DNA of 64,000 bases from Gordonia sp. OPL2 (lineage in GTDB: Bacteria > Actinomycetota > Actinomycetes > Mycobacteriales > Mycobacteriaceae), in contig NZ_RKME01000015.1 in assembly GCF_003797825.1 (NCBI RefSeq), positions 1 to 64,000 of the forward strand, given 5' to 3'. Of the stretch, positions 1 through 8,528 are shown piece after piece. The notes beneath the pieces are model-generated. The model saw only the letters and a program-made list of their open reading frames with translations. It searched no databases and had not been told where the DNA came from. The first letter of the stretch is position 1, and each line of letters begins with the position of its first letter. Made by a program: the position numbers and the translations under genes.

Positions 1-34
1 GTCTCGTGGGCTCGGAGATGTGTATAAGAGACAG
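1..34 (+). other. Residual Nextera/Tn5 sequencing adapter
   Basis: The first 34 bases match the Illumina Nextera read-2 adapter and end in the 19-bp Tn5 mosaic end (AGATGTGTATAAGAGACAG, positions 16-34). This is library-preparation sequence, not genome. Genomic sequence starts at about position 35, and position 1 is a contig end that escaped trimming. Confidence 0.97.
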
Positions 35-42
35 TCACACCC

Positions 43-88
43 CGACCCCTGAGGAGATCGCGAGGAACGAGCGATCGTCACGAAGGGT
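43..88 (-). repeat. Dispersed 3'-end repeat, family A (diverged copy)
   Basis: The stretch runs from ACCCCTGAGG to CACGAAGGGT. The same two ends, in the same or inverted orientation, recur near 17.6, 26.65, 36.9, 43.96 and 53.6 kb. Those copies lie just past gene 3' ends, so a gene probably ended to the left of this contig edge. The internal sequence here differs from the other copies. From 89 to 184 nothing else is visible. Confidence 0.6.
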
Positions 89-184
89 CGCCCAGTATGT
101 CCGAAATCGCCTGATTTGACCGGCTTTTCGACGGCAATGTAGCCCAACTCACACCATCTCGGGTCGTCCCCTGCGCCACCGATC

Positions 185-225
185 ACTTAGTCTGACTAAG
201 TAATTTTAATTTAGTGTTGCTAAGT
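185..225. promoter_or_regulatory. Two tandem MarR-type operators
   Basis: A 17-bp palindrome at 185-201 has perfect 7-bp arms (ACTTAGT / ACTAAGT) around CTG. A second, less symmetric 17-bp site at 209-225 matches it at 13 of 17 positions, with start points 24 bp apart. They lie in an AT-rich stretch directly before the MarR gene, where the promoter must be. This fits negative autoregulation of the whole operon. Binding by this MarR is inferred. Confidence 0.75.
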
Positions 226-253
226 AAACGATTGGCAAAGGGAGCGGTGTCCG

Positions 254-820
254 ATGGCCCAGGGACTCGCGAACGGTCCGACGGTGGCCACCCCTGCGGC
301 GGCGACCACCACGACGACGCTGCAGGGTGCCGCGGCCGTGCATCGGAACCTCATCCGGATCGGACGCGCGGTCCGCACGCAGTCGGGCGACGGGCCACTG
401 TCGGCAGGTCAGATGTCGGCACTGTGGACCATCGCCCAGCATGCACCGATCCGCGCGACCGAGCTCGCCGACCGTGAGCGTGTCGCGGCACCGACGATGT
501 CGCGGGTGGTGGCGTCGCTGGAGCGCCTGGGCATGGTCGTGCGGACCACCGACGAACACGATGGACGAGTCAGCCTGCTCGCCCTCACCGACGAGGGCGT
601 CGCCCACATCGACGGGGCGTCGTCGCGCAAGTCGCAGTTGTTCGAGCGCGCCCTCGACGGACTCGGCGCACGCGACCGCGCATGCGTCGAAAGGTCGATG
701 CGGCTCCTCGCCGACACCCTGTGCGACCTGACGCCGCACCCGTCAGCCGTTACGAGCACCACGACAACCAGATCAACCGAGGGGGAGCCTGATGCAGCCC
801 GAGACCAACGGCCATCATGA
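254..820 (+). CDS. MarR-family transcriptional regulator
   Basis: This 188-residue protein carries a winged-helix MarR domain over about residues 27-160. The wing reads DEHDGRVSLLALTDEG, which holds the family's D-x-R signature. A poorly conserved, Ala/Thr-rich N-terminus of about 25 residues precedes it. The ATG is preceded by AAAGGGAG (237-244) with a 9-nt spacer. The gene overlaps the next one by 29 nt and lies behind two tandem palindromes. It probably represses its own operon, which ends in an MFS exporter, and responds to a small ligand of unknown identity. Confidence 0.9.
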   Translation: MAQGLANGPTVATPAAATTTTTLQGAAAVHRNLIRIGRAVRTQSGDGPLSAGQMSALWTIAQHAPIRATELADRERVAAPTMSRVVASLERLGMVVRTTDEHDGRVSLLALTDEGVAHIDGASSRKSQLFERALDGLGARDRACVERSMRLLADTLCDLTPHPSAVTSTTTTRSTEGEPDAARDQRPS

Positions 821-1628
821 CGGCGACGGCGTCACACCGTCCCGCGACATCGCAGGCGGCGTGATCCGTGGAGACATCCGTGGCGCGTCCGGTCGCGTGA
901 TCACCGACGCGACGGTGACGGTCATCGATCCGAGCGGACGCCAGGCCGCACGGTCCATCGCGCACGAGGACGGCACGTTCGTGGTGCAGGTCGCCGCCGG
1001 ACACTACGTACTCGTCGCCTCCGCGGCGGGCCACGAGCCATCGGCCGTGACGGTCACCGTCGGCAGCACCCCGATCGACATCGAGGTGGTGCTCACCTCG
1101 ATGGCAGCCCTGCACGGAAGCGTCACGACCTCGGCGACCGGCGAGGCTGTCGCCAAGGCCACCATCGCCGTCGCCGACCACACCGGCCAGGTCACCGCCA
1201 CCGCTGTCACCGACGCCGCCGGTCGCTGGGAGGCCGCCGGAATCACCTCCGGCACCTACACCGTGATCGTCACCGCACCGGGATGCGATCCCGTCGCCGA
1301 GACGGTGACCGTCGCCGGAACCGGCAGCACCTCCGTCGACGTCGTCCTGAACACTGCGGCGGAGCTCGGCGGGACGATCTCCGACGGCGCCGACGCCGGG
1401 ACGGGCGCGCCGGTCGCGCACAGTCAGGTCGCACTCCTCAACGACGAAGGCGAGATGGCCGCGAGCACACTGACCGACGAGGCGGGCCGGTACCTGTTCG
1501 CCAATCTGGCACCGGGCGACTACACCGTCATCGCGAACGGGTATGCACCCGTGGCCGACACCATCGACATCGAGGCCGGACGCGTCGTCTCGCACGAATT
1601 CGTCCTCGGCGCAAGGGGGCAGGCATGA
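792..1628 (+). CDS. Triple carboxypeptidase-regulatory-like (transthyretin-fold) protein
   Basis: The 278-residue protein consists almost entirely of three carboxypeptidase-regulatory-like beta-sandwich repeats, at about residues 22-106, 108-190 and 192-274. Each has the pattern G-x-V/I ... A-x-V-x-V ... G-x-Y-x-V-x-A/V-x-A. No signal peptide, lipobox, sorting signal or membrane segment is visible, so it should be cytoplasmic, which is unusual because this fold is usually extracellular. The ATG follows GAGGGGG closely and lies inside the MarR gene. The stop codon overlaps the next start (ATGA). The same domain recurs in the next two proteins, suggesting a shared scaffold. The biochemical role is unknown. 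Confidence 0.75.
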   Translation: MQPETNGHHDGDGVTPSRDIAGGVIRGDIRGASGRVITDATVTVIDPSGRQAARSIAHEDGTFVVQVAAGHYVLVASAAGHEPSAVTVTVGSTPIDIEVVLTSMAALHGSVTTSATGEAVAKATIAVADHTGQVTATAVTDAAGRWEAAGITSGTYTVIVTAPGCDPVAETVTVAGTGSTSVDVVLNTAAELGGTISDGADAGTGAPVAHSQVALLNDEGEMAASTLTDEAGRYLFANLAPGDYTVIANGYAPVADTIDIEAGRVVSHEFVLGARGQA

Positions 1629-2434
1629 GCGGAACGATCACAGCACGCGTCGCGACCACCGGCGGACGTCCTCTCGGTGACGCCGTCATGACCGTGATGT
1701 CGCAGGCCGGAGAACAGCAGGCGATCGCACGCAGCGATGCCGACGGAGCTTTCGCCACAAGCGATCTCGAGGCCGGAACCTACACGGTCGTCATCACCGC
1801 GGACGGCTACCAGCCGACGGCCCGGGTCGCCATCGTCTCGGGCGCCGGCCCCGTCAGCCTGGGCGAGATCAGCGCGACCCGTGCGGGCGGCGCGCCGGTT
1901 CCGGCGGCCGGCCGATGGGCCATCGACACCGGACACTCGGCCATCGAGATCAGCGTGCGGCACTTCGGGATAGCCACCATCCGTGGACGTTTCACCGATT
2001 TCACCGGCGAGATCGTCGTCGCCGACGACATTGAGCAGTCGTCGGTGCTGGCAGAGATCAAGACCGCCAGCATCGACACCGACAACCGGACCCGCGACGA
2101 TCACCTCCGGTCGGACTCGTTCTTCGACGTCGAGCAGTATCCGATCGCCGAGTTCCGCGCCGGGCGGGTACGTCCCGCCACCGACGAGTCGTGGACGCTC
2201 GACGGAACGCTGTCCCTGCGTGGGACCGCGGTGCCGGTGACCCTCGAGTTGACCTATCTCGGTGAGGTCGACGACCCGTGGGGCGGGCATCGCGCCGGTT
2301 TCCGCGCGACCGGATCGTTGCGCCGGGCCGACTTCGGGATCAGCTTCGACGACAAGCTCATCACCGGTGTCGCCCAGATCGGCGGGACCGCGACCGTGAG
2401 CCTCGACATCCAGGCTGTCCGCGTCCAACCCTGA
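1625..2434 (+). CDS. YceI-like protein with N-terminal carboxypeptidase-regulatory-like domain
   Basis: Of 269 residues, about 1-85 form one carboxypeptidase-regulatory-like domain and about 95-265 a YceI lipocalin-like domain. YceI features include the opening GRWAIDTGHSAIEISVRHFG, the DDHLRSDSFFDVEQYP stretch and the closing FGISFDDKLITG. YceI proteins bind polyisoprenoids or other amphiphiles in a beta-barrel. Many proteobacterial ones are periplasmic, but no signal peptide is visible here. The ATG is chosen for the 4-bp ATGA overlap; an open frame extends upstream but only as a shadow. It could be a cytosolic lipophile carrier working with the next gene's exporter. That role is inferred. 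Confidence 0.85.
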   Translation: MSGTITARVATTGGRPLGDAVMTVMSQAGEQQAIARSDADGAFATSDLEAGTYTVVITADGYQPTARVAIVSGAGPVSLGEISATRAGGAPVPAAGRWAIDTGHSAIEISVRHFGIATIRGRFTDFTGEIVVADDIEQSSVLAEIKTASIDTDNRTRDDHLRSDSFFDVEQYPIAEFRAGRVRPATDESWTLDGTLSLRGTAVPVTLELTYLGEVDDPWGGHRAGFRATGSLRRADFGISFDDKLITGVAQIGGTATVSLDIQAVRVQP

Positions 2435-2492
2435 CCGTCCGGCCCGCACACCCCTGAATTTCACTAGTACTCATTTGATCCGAAAGGCAGTC

Positions 2493-5138
2493 ATGTCGAA
2501 TCATTCGGTCGCCGAAGCGGAAAGGGCCACTCCCCCGGAGTCGGCCCGCGGCTCGCGCCAGAAATCGCTCACCGAACTCGGTCCCAACTACAAGTGGATC
2601 GCGTTGTCGAACACCACACTCGGCATGTTGATCGCGACGATCAACTCGTCGATCGTGCTGATCGCCCTGCCCGACATCTTCAAGGGCATCCACCTCAATC
2701 CGCTGGAACCGCAGAACACCAGCTACCTGCTGTGGATGATGATGGGCTTCCTCGTCGTCACCGCGGTCCTCGTGGTCAGCTTCGGTCGACTCGGTGACAT
2801 GTTCGGCCGGGCCCGTATGTACAACATGGGCTTCGCCATCTTCACCGTCTCGTCGATCTTCCTCGCCATCACCTGGTTCGACGGCAGTGAAGCCGCCATC
2901 TGGCTCATCTTCTGGCGCATCGTCCAGGGCGTCGGCGGCGCGTTCCTGATGGCCAACTCGTCGGCCATCCTCACCGATGCCTTCCCCGCCAACCAGCGCG
3001 GACTCGCGATGGGCATCAACGGTGTCGCGGCCATCGCCGGCTCGTTCCTCGGCCTGCTGATCGGCGGTGTGCTCGCACCGATCCAGTGGCACTTCATCTT
3101 CCTCGTGTCGGTGCCGTTCGGCGTGGTCGGAACCATCTGGGCGTACCTGAAACTGCACGACACCGGCGAGCGCCGCAAGGCGAAGATGGACTGGTGGGGC
3201 AACATCACGTTCGCCGTCGGCCTGATCGCCATCCTCATCGCGATCACCTACGGCATCCAGCCCTACGGCACCTCGAACATGGGATGGTCGAATCCGTGGG
3301 TGCTCACCGGCCTGATCGGCGGCGTGATCGTCCTGGCCGCGTTCGTCATCATCGAGACCAAGGTCGCCAGCCCGCTCTTCGAGCTCTCGCTGTTCAAGAA
3401 CCGCTCGTTCACCTTCGGCAACATCGCGAACCTCATGGCTTCCATCGGACGCGGTGGCCTGCAGTTCATCCTGATCATCTGGTTGCAGGGCATCTGGCTG
3501 CCGCAGCACGGCTACGACTACTCGCGGACACCCCTGTGGGCCGGTATCTACATGGTGCCCATGACGATCGGCTTCCTGCTCAGTGCCCCTGTCTCCGGAG
3601 CGCTCTCGGACAAGCTGGGTACCAAGTGGTTCACCACGACCGGCATGGCCATCACCGCGGGAACCTTCGCGGCGCTCATCGCAATGCCCGTCGACTTCGA
3701 CTACTGGGTGTTCGCGCTGGTCATGCTGATCAACGGAATCGGCATGGGACTGTTCGCCTCTCCGAACCGTGCCGAGGTGATGAACAGCCTGCCGGTCACC
3801 TCCCGCGGATCGGGTGCCGGCATGATGACGACGTTCCAGAACGCCGCCATGGTGTTGTCGATCGGACTGTTCTTCTCGCTGATGATCGCCGGACTGAGCG
3901 CTCATCTGCCCGACGCGATGTTCGGCGGCCTGACCGCCAATGGCATGCCGAACGCACCTGCCGACGGCATCGCGCATCTGCCGACGGTCGGCATCCTGTT
4001 CGCCGCGTTCCTCGGCTACAACCCCATCCGGGAGGTCGGTGGCCAAGCGCTGCAGGGCCTTCCGCAGGCGAGCGTCGATCACCTGACCGGTCTGGACTTC
4101 TTCCCCCACTTGATCAGCGACCCGTTCCATGACGGTCTGACGGCGGCGTTCACCTTCGCCCTCATCTGCTGCATCCTCGGTGCGATCGCATCGCTGTTCA
4201 CCGGATCGTCGAAGTCCGCGGTCGAATCCCCGGAGACCGTCGGGGCGGAACTGGCCGCGGTCGCCGCGGATGCCGGGGTGGGCACACCGTCGGAACTCGT
4301 CGACGAGCCCCGCCCGGGTGCGCGCCACAGCCTGACGTCGGCGGGTTCGGCCCAGTCGCAGGTCGATCGTCCGCGCATCGCCGGACGCATCACCTCCGCC
4401 GACGGATCGCTGCTGCCGGGGGCGGCCGTCACCGTCACCGACGTCCGCGGACATCAGGCCGGTGCCGCATCGGTCCACGACGACGGGTCCTACGCCGTAC
4501 ACGGTCTCGAGGACGGCACCTACACCGTCATCGCCACCGCACCCGGTCGGTCGCCGCGCGCACTCACCGTCTCCATCGTCGGCGACCTGGTGTTCCGCCG
4601 GGACTTCACTCTCGCCGGCGGCTCGGCCCTGCACGGCACCGTCCGCGACGCGCAGCGCCCGCTGGCGGCGAGCCTGATCGTCACCGATCAGTCGGGAGCC
4701 GTTGTCACACAGGCGCAGGCCGACTCCCAGGGCCGCTTCGCGATCACTGGTCTGTCGGGTGGCGACACCGTGGCTGTCACCGCATCGGCGCCCGGCTATC
4801 AGCCGACCAGCCAGTTGGTCACCATCGACGGCGCGCCCCGCGCCGACATCGATCTGGTTCTGCTCGCCATCGGCGGCGTCCAGGGCTCGGTCCGCACCGC
4901 GGACGGCACGCCGTTGGAGGGTGCCACCGTGTCCGCGATCGGACCCGAGCAGACGATCGTCGCCTCGGCCACCACCGACGCCGACGGTCGCTACCGGATC
5001 GAGGGTCTCACCGACGCCCAGTTCACGCTGGTCGCCAACATGTACGAGCCGGCGGCCGTCCAGGTGAAGGTCGTCGCCGGTCAGCGCAACACGGTCGACA
5101 TCGGACTCGGCGTCAGCCAGAAGCCGGCCGTGTCGTAG
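2493..5138 (+). CDS. 14-TM MFS (DHA2-type) exporter with three C-terminal carboxypeptidase-regulatory-like domains
   Basis: This is an 881-residue drug:H+ antiporter-2-type transporter. Residues about 40-600 hold around 14 membrane segments, with motif A (GRLGDMFGRARMYNMG) and a motif-C-like antiporter stretch around RIVQGVGGAFLM. From about residue 620 to the end are three carboxypeptidase-regulatory-like domains like those of the two preceding genes. DHA2 proteins normally end soon after TM14, at 480-550 residues, so the tail is the striking feature; topology would place it in the cytoplasm. ATG 2493 is chosen for GAAAGG 5 nt upstream; an in-frame TTG lies at 2475. The substrate is unknown, and context suggests an amphiphilic compound. 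Confidence 0.88.
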   Translation: MSNHSVAEAERATPPESARGSRQKSLTELGPNYKWIALSNTTLGMLIATINSSIVLIALPDIFKGIHLNPLEPQNTSYLLWMMMGFLVVTAVLVVSFGRLGDMFGRARMYNMGFAIFTVSSIFLAITWFDGSEAAIWLIFWRIVQGVGGAFLMANSSAILTDAFPANQRGLAMGINGVAAIAGSFLGLLIGGVLAPIQWHFIFLVSVPFGVVGTIWAYLKLHDTGERRKAKMDWWGNITFAVGLIAILIAITYGIQPYGTSNMGWSNPWVLTGLIGGVIVLAAFVIIETKVASPLFELSLFKNRSFTFGNIANLMASIGRGGLQFILIIWLQGIWLPQHGYDYSRTPLWAGIYMVPMTIGFLLSAPVSGALSDKLGTKWFTTTGMAITAGTFAALIAMPVDFDYWVFALVMLINGIGMGLFASPNRAEVMNSLPVTSRGSGAGMMTTFQNAAMVLSIGLFFSLMIAGLSAHLPDAMFGGLTANGMPNAPADGIAHLPTVGILFAAFLGYNPIREVGGQALQGLPQASVDHLTGLDFFPHLISDPFHDGLTAAFTFALICCILGAIASLFTGSSKSAVESPETVGAELAAVAADAGVGTPSELVDEPRPGARHSLTSAGSAQSQVDRPRIAGRITSADGSLLPGAAVTVTDVRGHQAGAASVHDDGSYAVHGLEDGTYTVIATAPGRSPRALTVSIVGDLVFRRDFTLAGGSALHGTVRDAQRPLAASLIVTDQSGAVVTQAQADSQGRFAITGLSGGDTVAVTASAPGYQPTSQLVTIDGAPRADIDLVLLAIGGVQGSVRTADGTPLEGATVSAIGPEQTIVASATTDADGRYRIEGLTDAQFTLVANMYEPAAVQVKVVAGQRNTVDIGLGVSQKPAVS

Positions 5139-5240
5139 GAACTACCCGGGCAGGCTCGGCCGGCCGGCCGGCGCACCTCGCCGGTCCGCCGGGCCCGTCC
5201 GGCCGCCCGCCGGTGCCGTCCCCGGAAAAGCGTCCCCGAA

Positions 5241-5301
5241 AAGCGCCCTCCGTAGCGAACCCGTCGACACTGCGTCGATGGCCACGCTACGGAGGGCGCT
5301 T
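5241..5301. terminator. Bidirectional hairpin between convergent genes
   Basis: A perfect 17-bp inverted repeat (AAGCGCCCTCCGTAGCG at 5241-5257 and its complement at 5285-5301) encloses a 27-nt loop. It lies between the ends of the MFS gene (+) and the TetR gene (-). There is no long T-tract, as usual in actinobacteria. The core CGTAGCG also appears in the stem at 39658-39704. Confidence 0.7.
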
Positions 5302-5362
5302 GTCTGGGGCGGATTTCCGGCGGGGCGGATGTCCGGAAGGGCGGGACCTGCGGGCGCGCCCC

Positions 5363-5947
5363 TCAGCGCAACGACCCCAGATGATCCCGAACCAGCCGCC
5401 GCACCCGTGCGGGCGCGTCGTTATGCCCGAGCAGCAGATGCACCGCCAGCCCGTCGACAAGAGCGTGCAGTCGCATCGCCTCCGCCTCCAGATCGTGCCG
5501 CGCGTCGACGAGCCCGTGGTCGCTCAGATCGGTGAGCACCCGCCGAGACAGCGCCCGCAGACCGTCGTGCGCCTCGAGCCCAGCCTCGGCCAGCCCTGGA
5601 TGTGCGACCGCATCGGTGACCAGCGCCAAGTTCACGTGCATCTCGACCCGGCGGACATCGTCGAACGGCAGGACCTCCGACAGCATGGCCTCCGCGCGAC
5701 GCAGCGGGTCCCGGATCGACCCATGCTCGACGAGACGCTCGCCGACCCGTAGATAGATCAGCCGCATGGAGAATGCGAGCAGCTCTTCCTTGTCGGCGAA
5801 CACGTGCCGCAACGATCCGGCCGAGATCCCCGCCTCGGCGGCGACGTCGCGGATCGACACCCCCGACACCCCGTCGCGGAGCACCACCCGCCACAGCGCC
5901 TCCGCGATCTCGGCTCGTCGGGCATCGTGATCGATCAGCTTCGGCAC
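5363..5947 (-). CDS. TetR-family regulator (BetI-like)
   Basis: A 194-residue TetR regulator. The HTH lies at about residues 8-55 and includes the recognition segment DVAAEAGISAGSLRHVFADKEELL. The C-terminal half is a BetI-type ligand/dimer domain. GTG 5947 gives the family's usual opening (PKLIDHDARRAEIAEALW); the frame is open further upstream but reads like random high-GC sequence. TACCAT lies 6 nt before the GTG, so the mRNA is probably leaderless. It is divergent from the DUF418 gene and likely controls that gene and itself. Confidence 0.87.
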   Translation of the reverse strand: MPKLIDHDARRAEIAEALWRVVLRDGVSGVSIRDVAAEAGISAGSLRHVFADKEELLAFSMRLIYLRVGERLVEHGSIRDPLRRAEAMLSEVLPFDDVRRVEMHVNLALVTDAVAHPGLAEAGLEAHDGLRALSRRVLTDLSDHGLVDARHDLEAEAMRLHALVDGLAVHLLLGHNDAPARVRRLVRDHLGSLR

Positions 5948-5953
5948 TTCCGC

Positions 5954-6000
5954 ATGGTAACCCAACTGTGCTAACTTAGGCCGCGTTGCCAACACAGTTG
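5954..6000. promoter_or_regulatory. Divergent promoter region with inverted repeat
   Basis: A minus-strand -10 (TACCAT, 5959-5954) serves the TetR gene. Next to it is an 8-bp perfect inverted repeat, CAACTGTG (5963-5970) and CACAGTTG (5993-6000), 22 bp apart. These arms are the best candidates for the TetR operator; the wide spacing means they may be two half-sites or two weak sites. Confidence 0.5.
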
Positions 6001-6059
6001 TGTCACCAAGATCGGTCTGGACGTTCTTCGGGACGACTCTCGCCGATGACGGAGGAACC

Positions 6060-7280
6060 GTGACGGACCTGCCCACCGGGCCACCCCGACGCTTCGCCGC
6101 CCTCGACGTCCTGCGCGGCGTCGCCATCCTCGGGACGCTGGCCACCAACATCTGGATCTTCACGAACGTCGACGGCCTGGTCGGTTATCTCAACGGCACG
6201 CACGAGGCCGCCGGAGCGTGGGCGGCGGTCCAGGACGTCCTGCAGCAACTCGCCCAGGGCAAGTTCCTCGGGCTGCTCACGATCATGTTCGGCATCGGAC
6301 TCGCCATCCAGCAACGTTCCGCGGAACGCCGTGGCGCGCCGTGGCCGGGCGGCTACCCGTGGCGCGCGGCGCTGCTCTTCGTCGACGGCACGCTCAACTA
6401 CTTCCTCTTCACCGAGTTCGACGTCCTCATGGGTTATGCGGTCACCGGCTTGATCGTGGCGTTCATCCTGTCGACGACGGTGCGGCGACAGCACGTCGCG
6501 CTGATCATCGCCGCAGTCATCCACCTGCTGCTGCTGACGCTGATCGTGGCCGCGATCGCGACCTCCCCGCCGACCGGCCGCGCGCAACCGCTGTCCCCCA
6601 ATCCGTACGCCGACGGCTCGTTCCTCGATCTCGTCGCGTTCCGCGCCGAGCACATCGCACTGTTCCGTGCCGAGGTCGTCCTCATCCTGCCGATGTCGGT
6701 CGCGCTGTTCCTCGTCGGCGCAGCACTTCTGCGTGCCGGTGTTCTCGAACCGACGACGCGCGTACCGTCGGCCGGTACGCTCCGGAAACGGCTGATGATC
6801 GCCGGACTCGGTGTCGCATTACCGCTCGACTTCATCGTGGGACTCACGGGTGGCGACGCCGGTCTGATCCTCGGGCGCTACCTCCTCGCACCGATCGTCG
6901 CACTCGGGATCCTCGCGGCGATCGCCGCGTTCTACGCCGACGGCCGGTCGCCCGGAATCCTCGGCCGCGCCCTCTCCCCGATCGGCCGGACCGCGTTGAG
7001 CTGCTATGTGTTCCAGAACGCGCTGGCCGGCGCCATCTGCTACGGGTGGGGACTCGGGTTGGCCGCGCACCTCGACCCGACGACCGTGGTGCCCGCGACC
7101 ATCGGGCTGTTCCTCGGCATCTCCGTCGTCCTGATGGTGCTCTCACGGCTGTGGCTTCGACGATTCGATCGAGGTCCACTCGAATGGCTCTGGCACAGCA
7201 GCTATGCGCGACTGTACCGGGCCGGACGGTCGCGGCCGACCAAACCGGCCGACCCCACCCCCACGCGGTCCTCCTCGTGA
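6060..7280 (+). CDS. DUF418-domain membrane protein (YeiB-like)
   Basis: This 406-residue polytopic membrane protein opens with the family signature RFAALDVLRGVAILGTLATN. About eight hydrophobic segments follow, and the C-terminal third is the DUF418 domain (GRTALSCYVFQNALAGAICYGWGLGL). Such proteins are related to acyltransferase-3 and heparan-acetyltransferase-like membrane proteins, but no reaction is established. GTG 6060 follows GGAGG (6051-6055) with 4 nt; the longer open frame from 6000 has no ribosome binding site. Divergence from the TetR gene suggests induction by that regulator's ligand. Confidence 0.85.
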   Translation: MTDLPTGPPRRFAALDVLRGVAILGTLATNIWIFTNVDGLVGYLNGTHEAAGAWAAVQDVLQQLAQGKFLGLLTIMFGIGLAIQQRSAERRGAPWPGGYPWRAALLFVDGTLNYFLFTEFDVLMGYAVTGLIVAFILSTTVRRQHVALIIAAVIHLLLLTLIVAAIATSPPTGRAQPLSPNPYADGSFLDLVAFRAEHIALFRAEVVLILPMSVALFLVGAALLRAGVLEPTTRVPSAGTLRKRLMIAGLGVALPLDFIVGLTGGDAGLILGRYLLAPIVALGILAAIAAFYADGRSPGILGRALSPIGRTALSCYVFQNALAGAICYGWGLGLAAHLDPTTVVPATIGLFLGISVVLMVLSRLWLRRFDRGPLEWLWHSSYARLYRAGRSRPTKPADPTPTRSSS

Positions 7281-7324
7281 GACCATGAGGTCGCAGTCCC
7301 CCAGACGATCTGCCGAGCTGCGAG

Positions 7325-8473
7325 GTGACCACGCAGGTGAGCCGCGATCCCGAGCCGACCACGATGGACGTTGTCGCGCCCGAGGATCCGCGTTTCCTGA
7401 CCGATCAGCTCCTCACCTACATCGGCAACAAGCGGGCCCTGCTCCCCCTCATCGATCAGGCTGCCGCGCAAGTCCAGGCGCAGCTCGGCCGCACGATGAC
7501 CGTGCTCGACGCCTTCTCGGGCAGCGGCGTCGTCTCCCGTCTGCTGAAAGCGCGCGCCCACACGGTGATCGCCAACGATCTCGAGTCGTACGCGCGGGTG
7601 ATGAGCGAATGCCATCTCACCGATCGAGGCGACGTCGACCTCGGTGCCGTCGCGTCCCTGATGGACCGGATCAACACCACCGTCGACGACGGATTCTCGG
7701 TCGGCGGGTTCATCGAAGAGCTCTACGCCCCGGCCGACGACCTCGCGATCCGCCCGGGCGAACGAGTCTTCTACACCCGCGACAACGCTCGCCGGCTGGA
7801 TGCGTACGCGACCCTCATCCAGCAGACGGACCTCCGGTATCGGCCATTCCTGTTGGCGCCGTTGCTCTCTGCCGCGTCGATCCATGCGAACACCTCCGGC
7901 ATCTTCAAGGGATTCCACAAGGATCGCTCGACCGGACTCGGCCGCTTCGGCGGTTCCGGCGACGACGCCCTGGTCCGCATCCTCGGCAGCATCCGCCTGA
8001 CACCACCCGTGTTGAGTCGCCACGACGCCGCCAAACGCGTGCTCCAGATCGACGCCAACGCGCTGCCCGACGTGGTCGGCCCCGTCGACCTCGCCTACCT
8101 CGATCCGCCGTACAACCAGCATCCCTACGGCTCCAACTACTTCATGCTCAATCTGCTCGTGGATCACCGTCGACCGACCGAGATCAGCGCAGTGTCCGGC
8201 ATTCCGGTCGACTGGAAACGGTCGGGCTACAACGTCCGTCGCGAGTCGGCCGCCCTGTTCGCCGACCTCGCGGCCGCGCTCGACGCCCGATTCCTGATCG
8301 TCTCGTTCAACGACGAGGGATTCATCCCTCCCGCGCAGATGCTCGAGATCCTCTCCGCCCTCGGCACCGTGACCGAGTTCCGCTCGCGCTACAACACGTT
8401 CCGCGGCAGCCGGAATCTGCGAGGTCGCGGCGCGCACGTCACCGAACACCTGTTCCTCGTCGACAAACGCTGA
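7325..8473 (+). CDS. D12-class (Dam-like) adenine-N6 DNA methyltransferase
   Basis: A 382-residue site-specific DNA adenine methyltransferase. Visible motifs are the AdoMet-binding YIGNKRALLPLI (about 32-43), motif I VLDAFSGSGVVSRLLK (about 60-75) and catalytic motif IV DPPYNQHPYG (about 260-269). The motif order X-I-IV is that of the alpha group (Dam, DpnM). No restriction endonuclease, specificity subunit or phage gene is nearby, so it is an orphan enzyme. The start is uncertain: GTG 7325 lacks a strong ribosome binding site, and in-frame ATG 7364 is the alternative. The target sequence cannot be read from the protein. Confidence 0.88.
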   Translation: MTTQVSRDPEPTTMDVVAPEDPRFLTDQLLTYIGNKRALLPLIDQAAAQVQAQLGRTMTVLDAFSGSGVVSRLLKARAHTVIANDLESYARVMSECHLTDRGDVDLGAVASLMDRINTTVDDGFSVGGFIEELYAPADDLAIRPGERVFYTRDNARRLDAYATLIQQTDLRYRPFLLAPLLSAASIHANTSGIFKGFHKDRSTGLGRFGGSGDDALVRILGSIRLTPPVLSRHDAAKRVLQIDANALPDVVGPVDLAYLDPPYNQHPYGSNYFMLNLLVDHRRPTEISAVSGIPVDWKRSGYNVRRESAALFADLAAALDARFLIVSFNDEGFIPPAQMLEILSALGTVTEFRSRYNTFRGSRNLRGRGAHVTEHLFLVDKR

Positions 8474-8528
8474 GACCACCGGGCCCACCCGACACCGCAC
8501 GGACGTCCCGGCGTGCTACAACTCGCAG

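Noticed and set aside
2361..4634. 757-codon open frame on the minus strand
   Set aside because: It is antisense to the MFS transporter and composed of Asp/Arg/Gly/Glu-rich sequence typical of high-GC shadow frames; no domain is recognisable.
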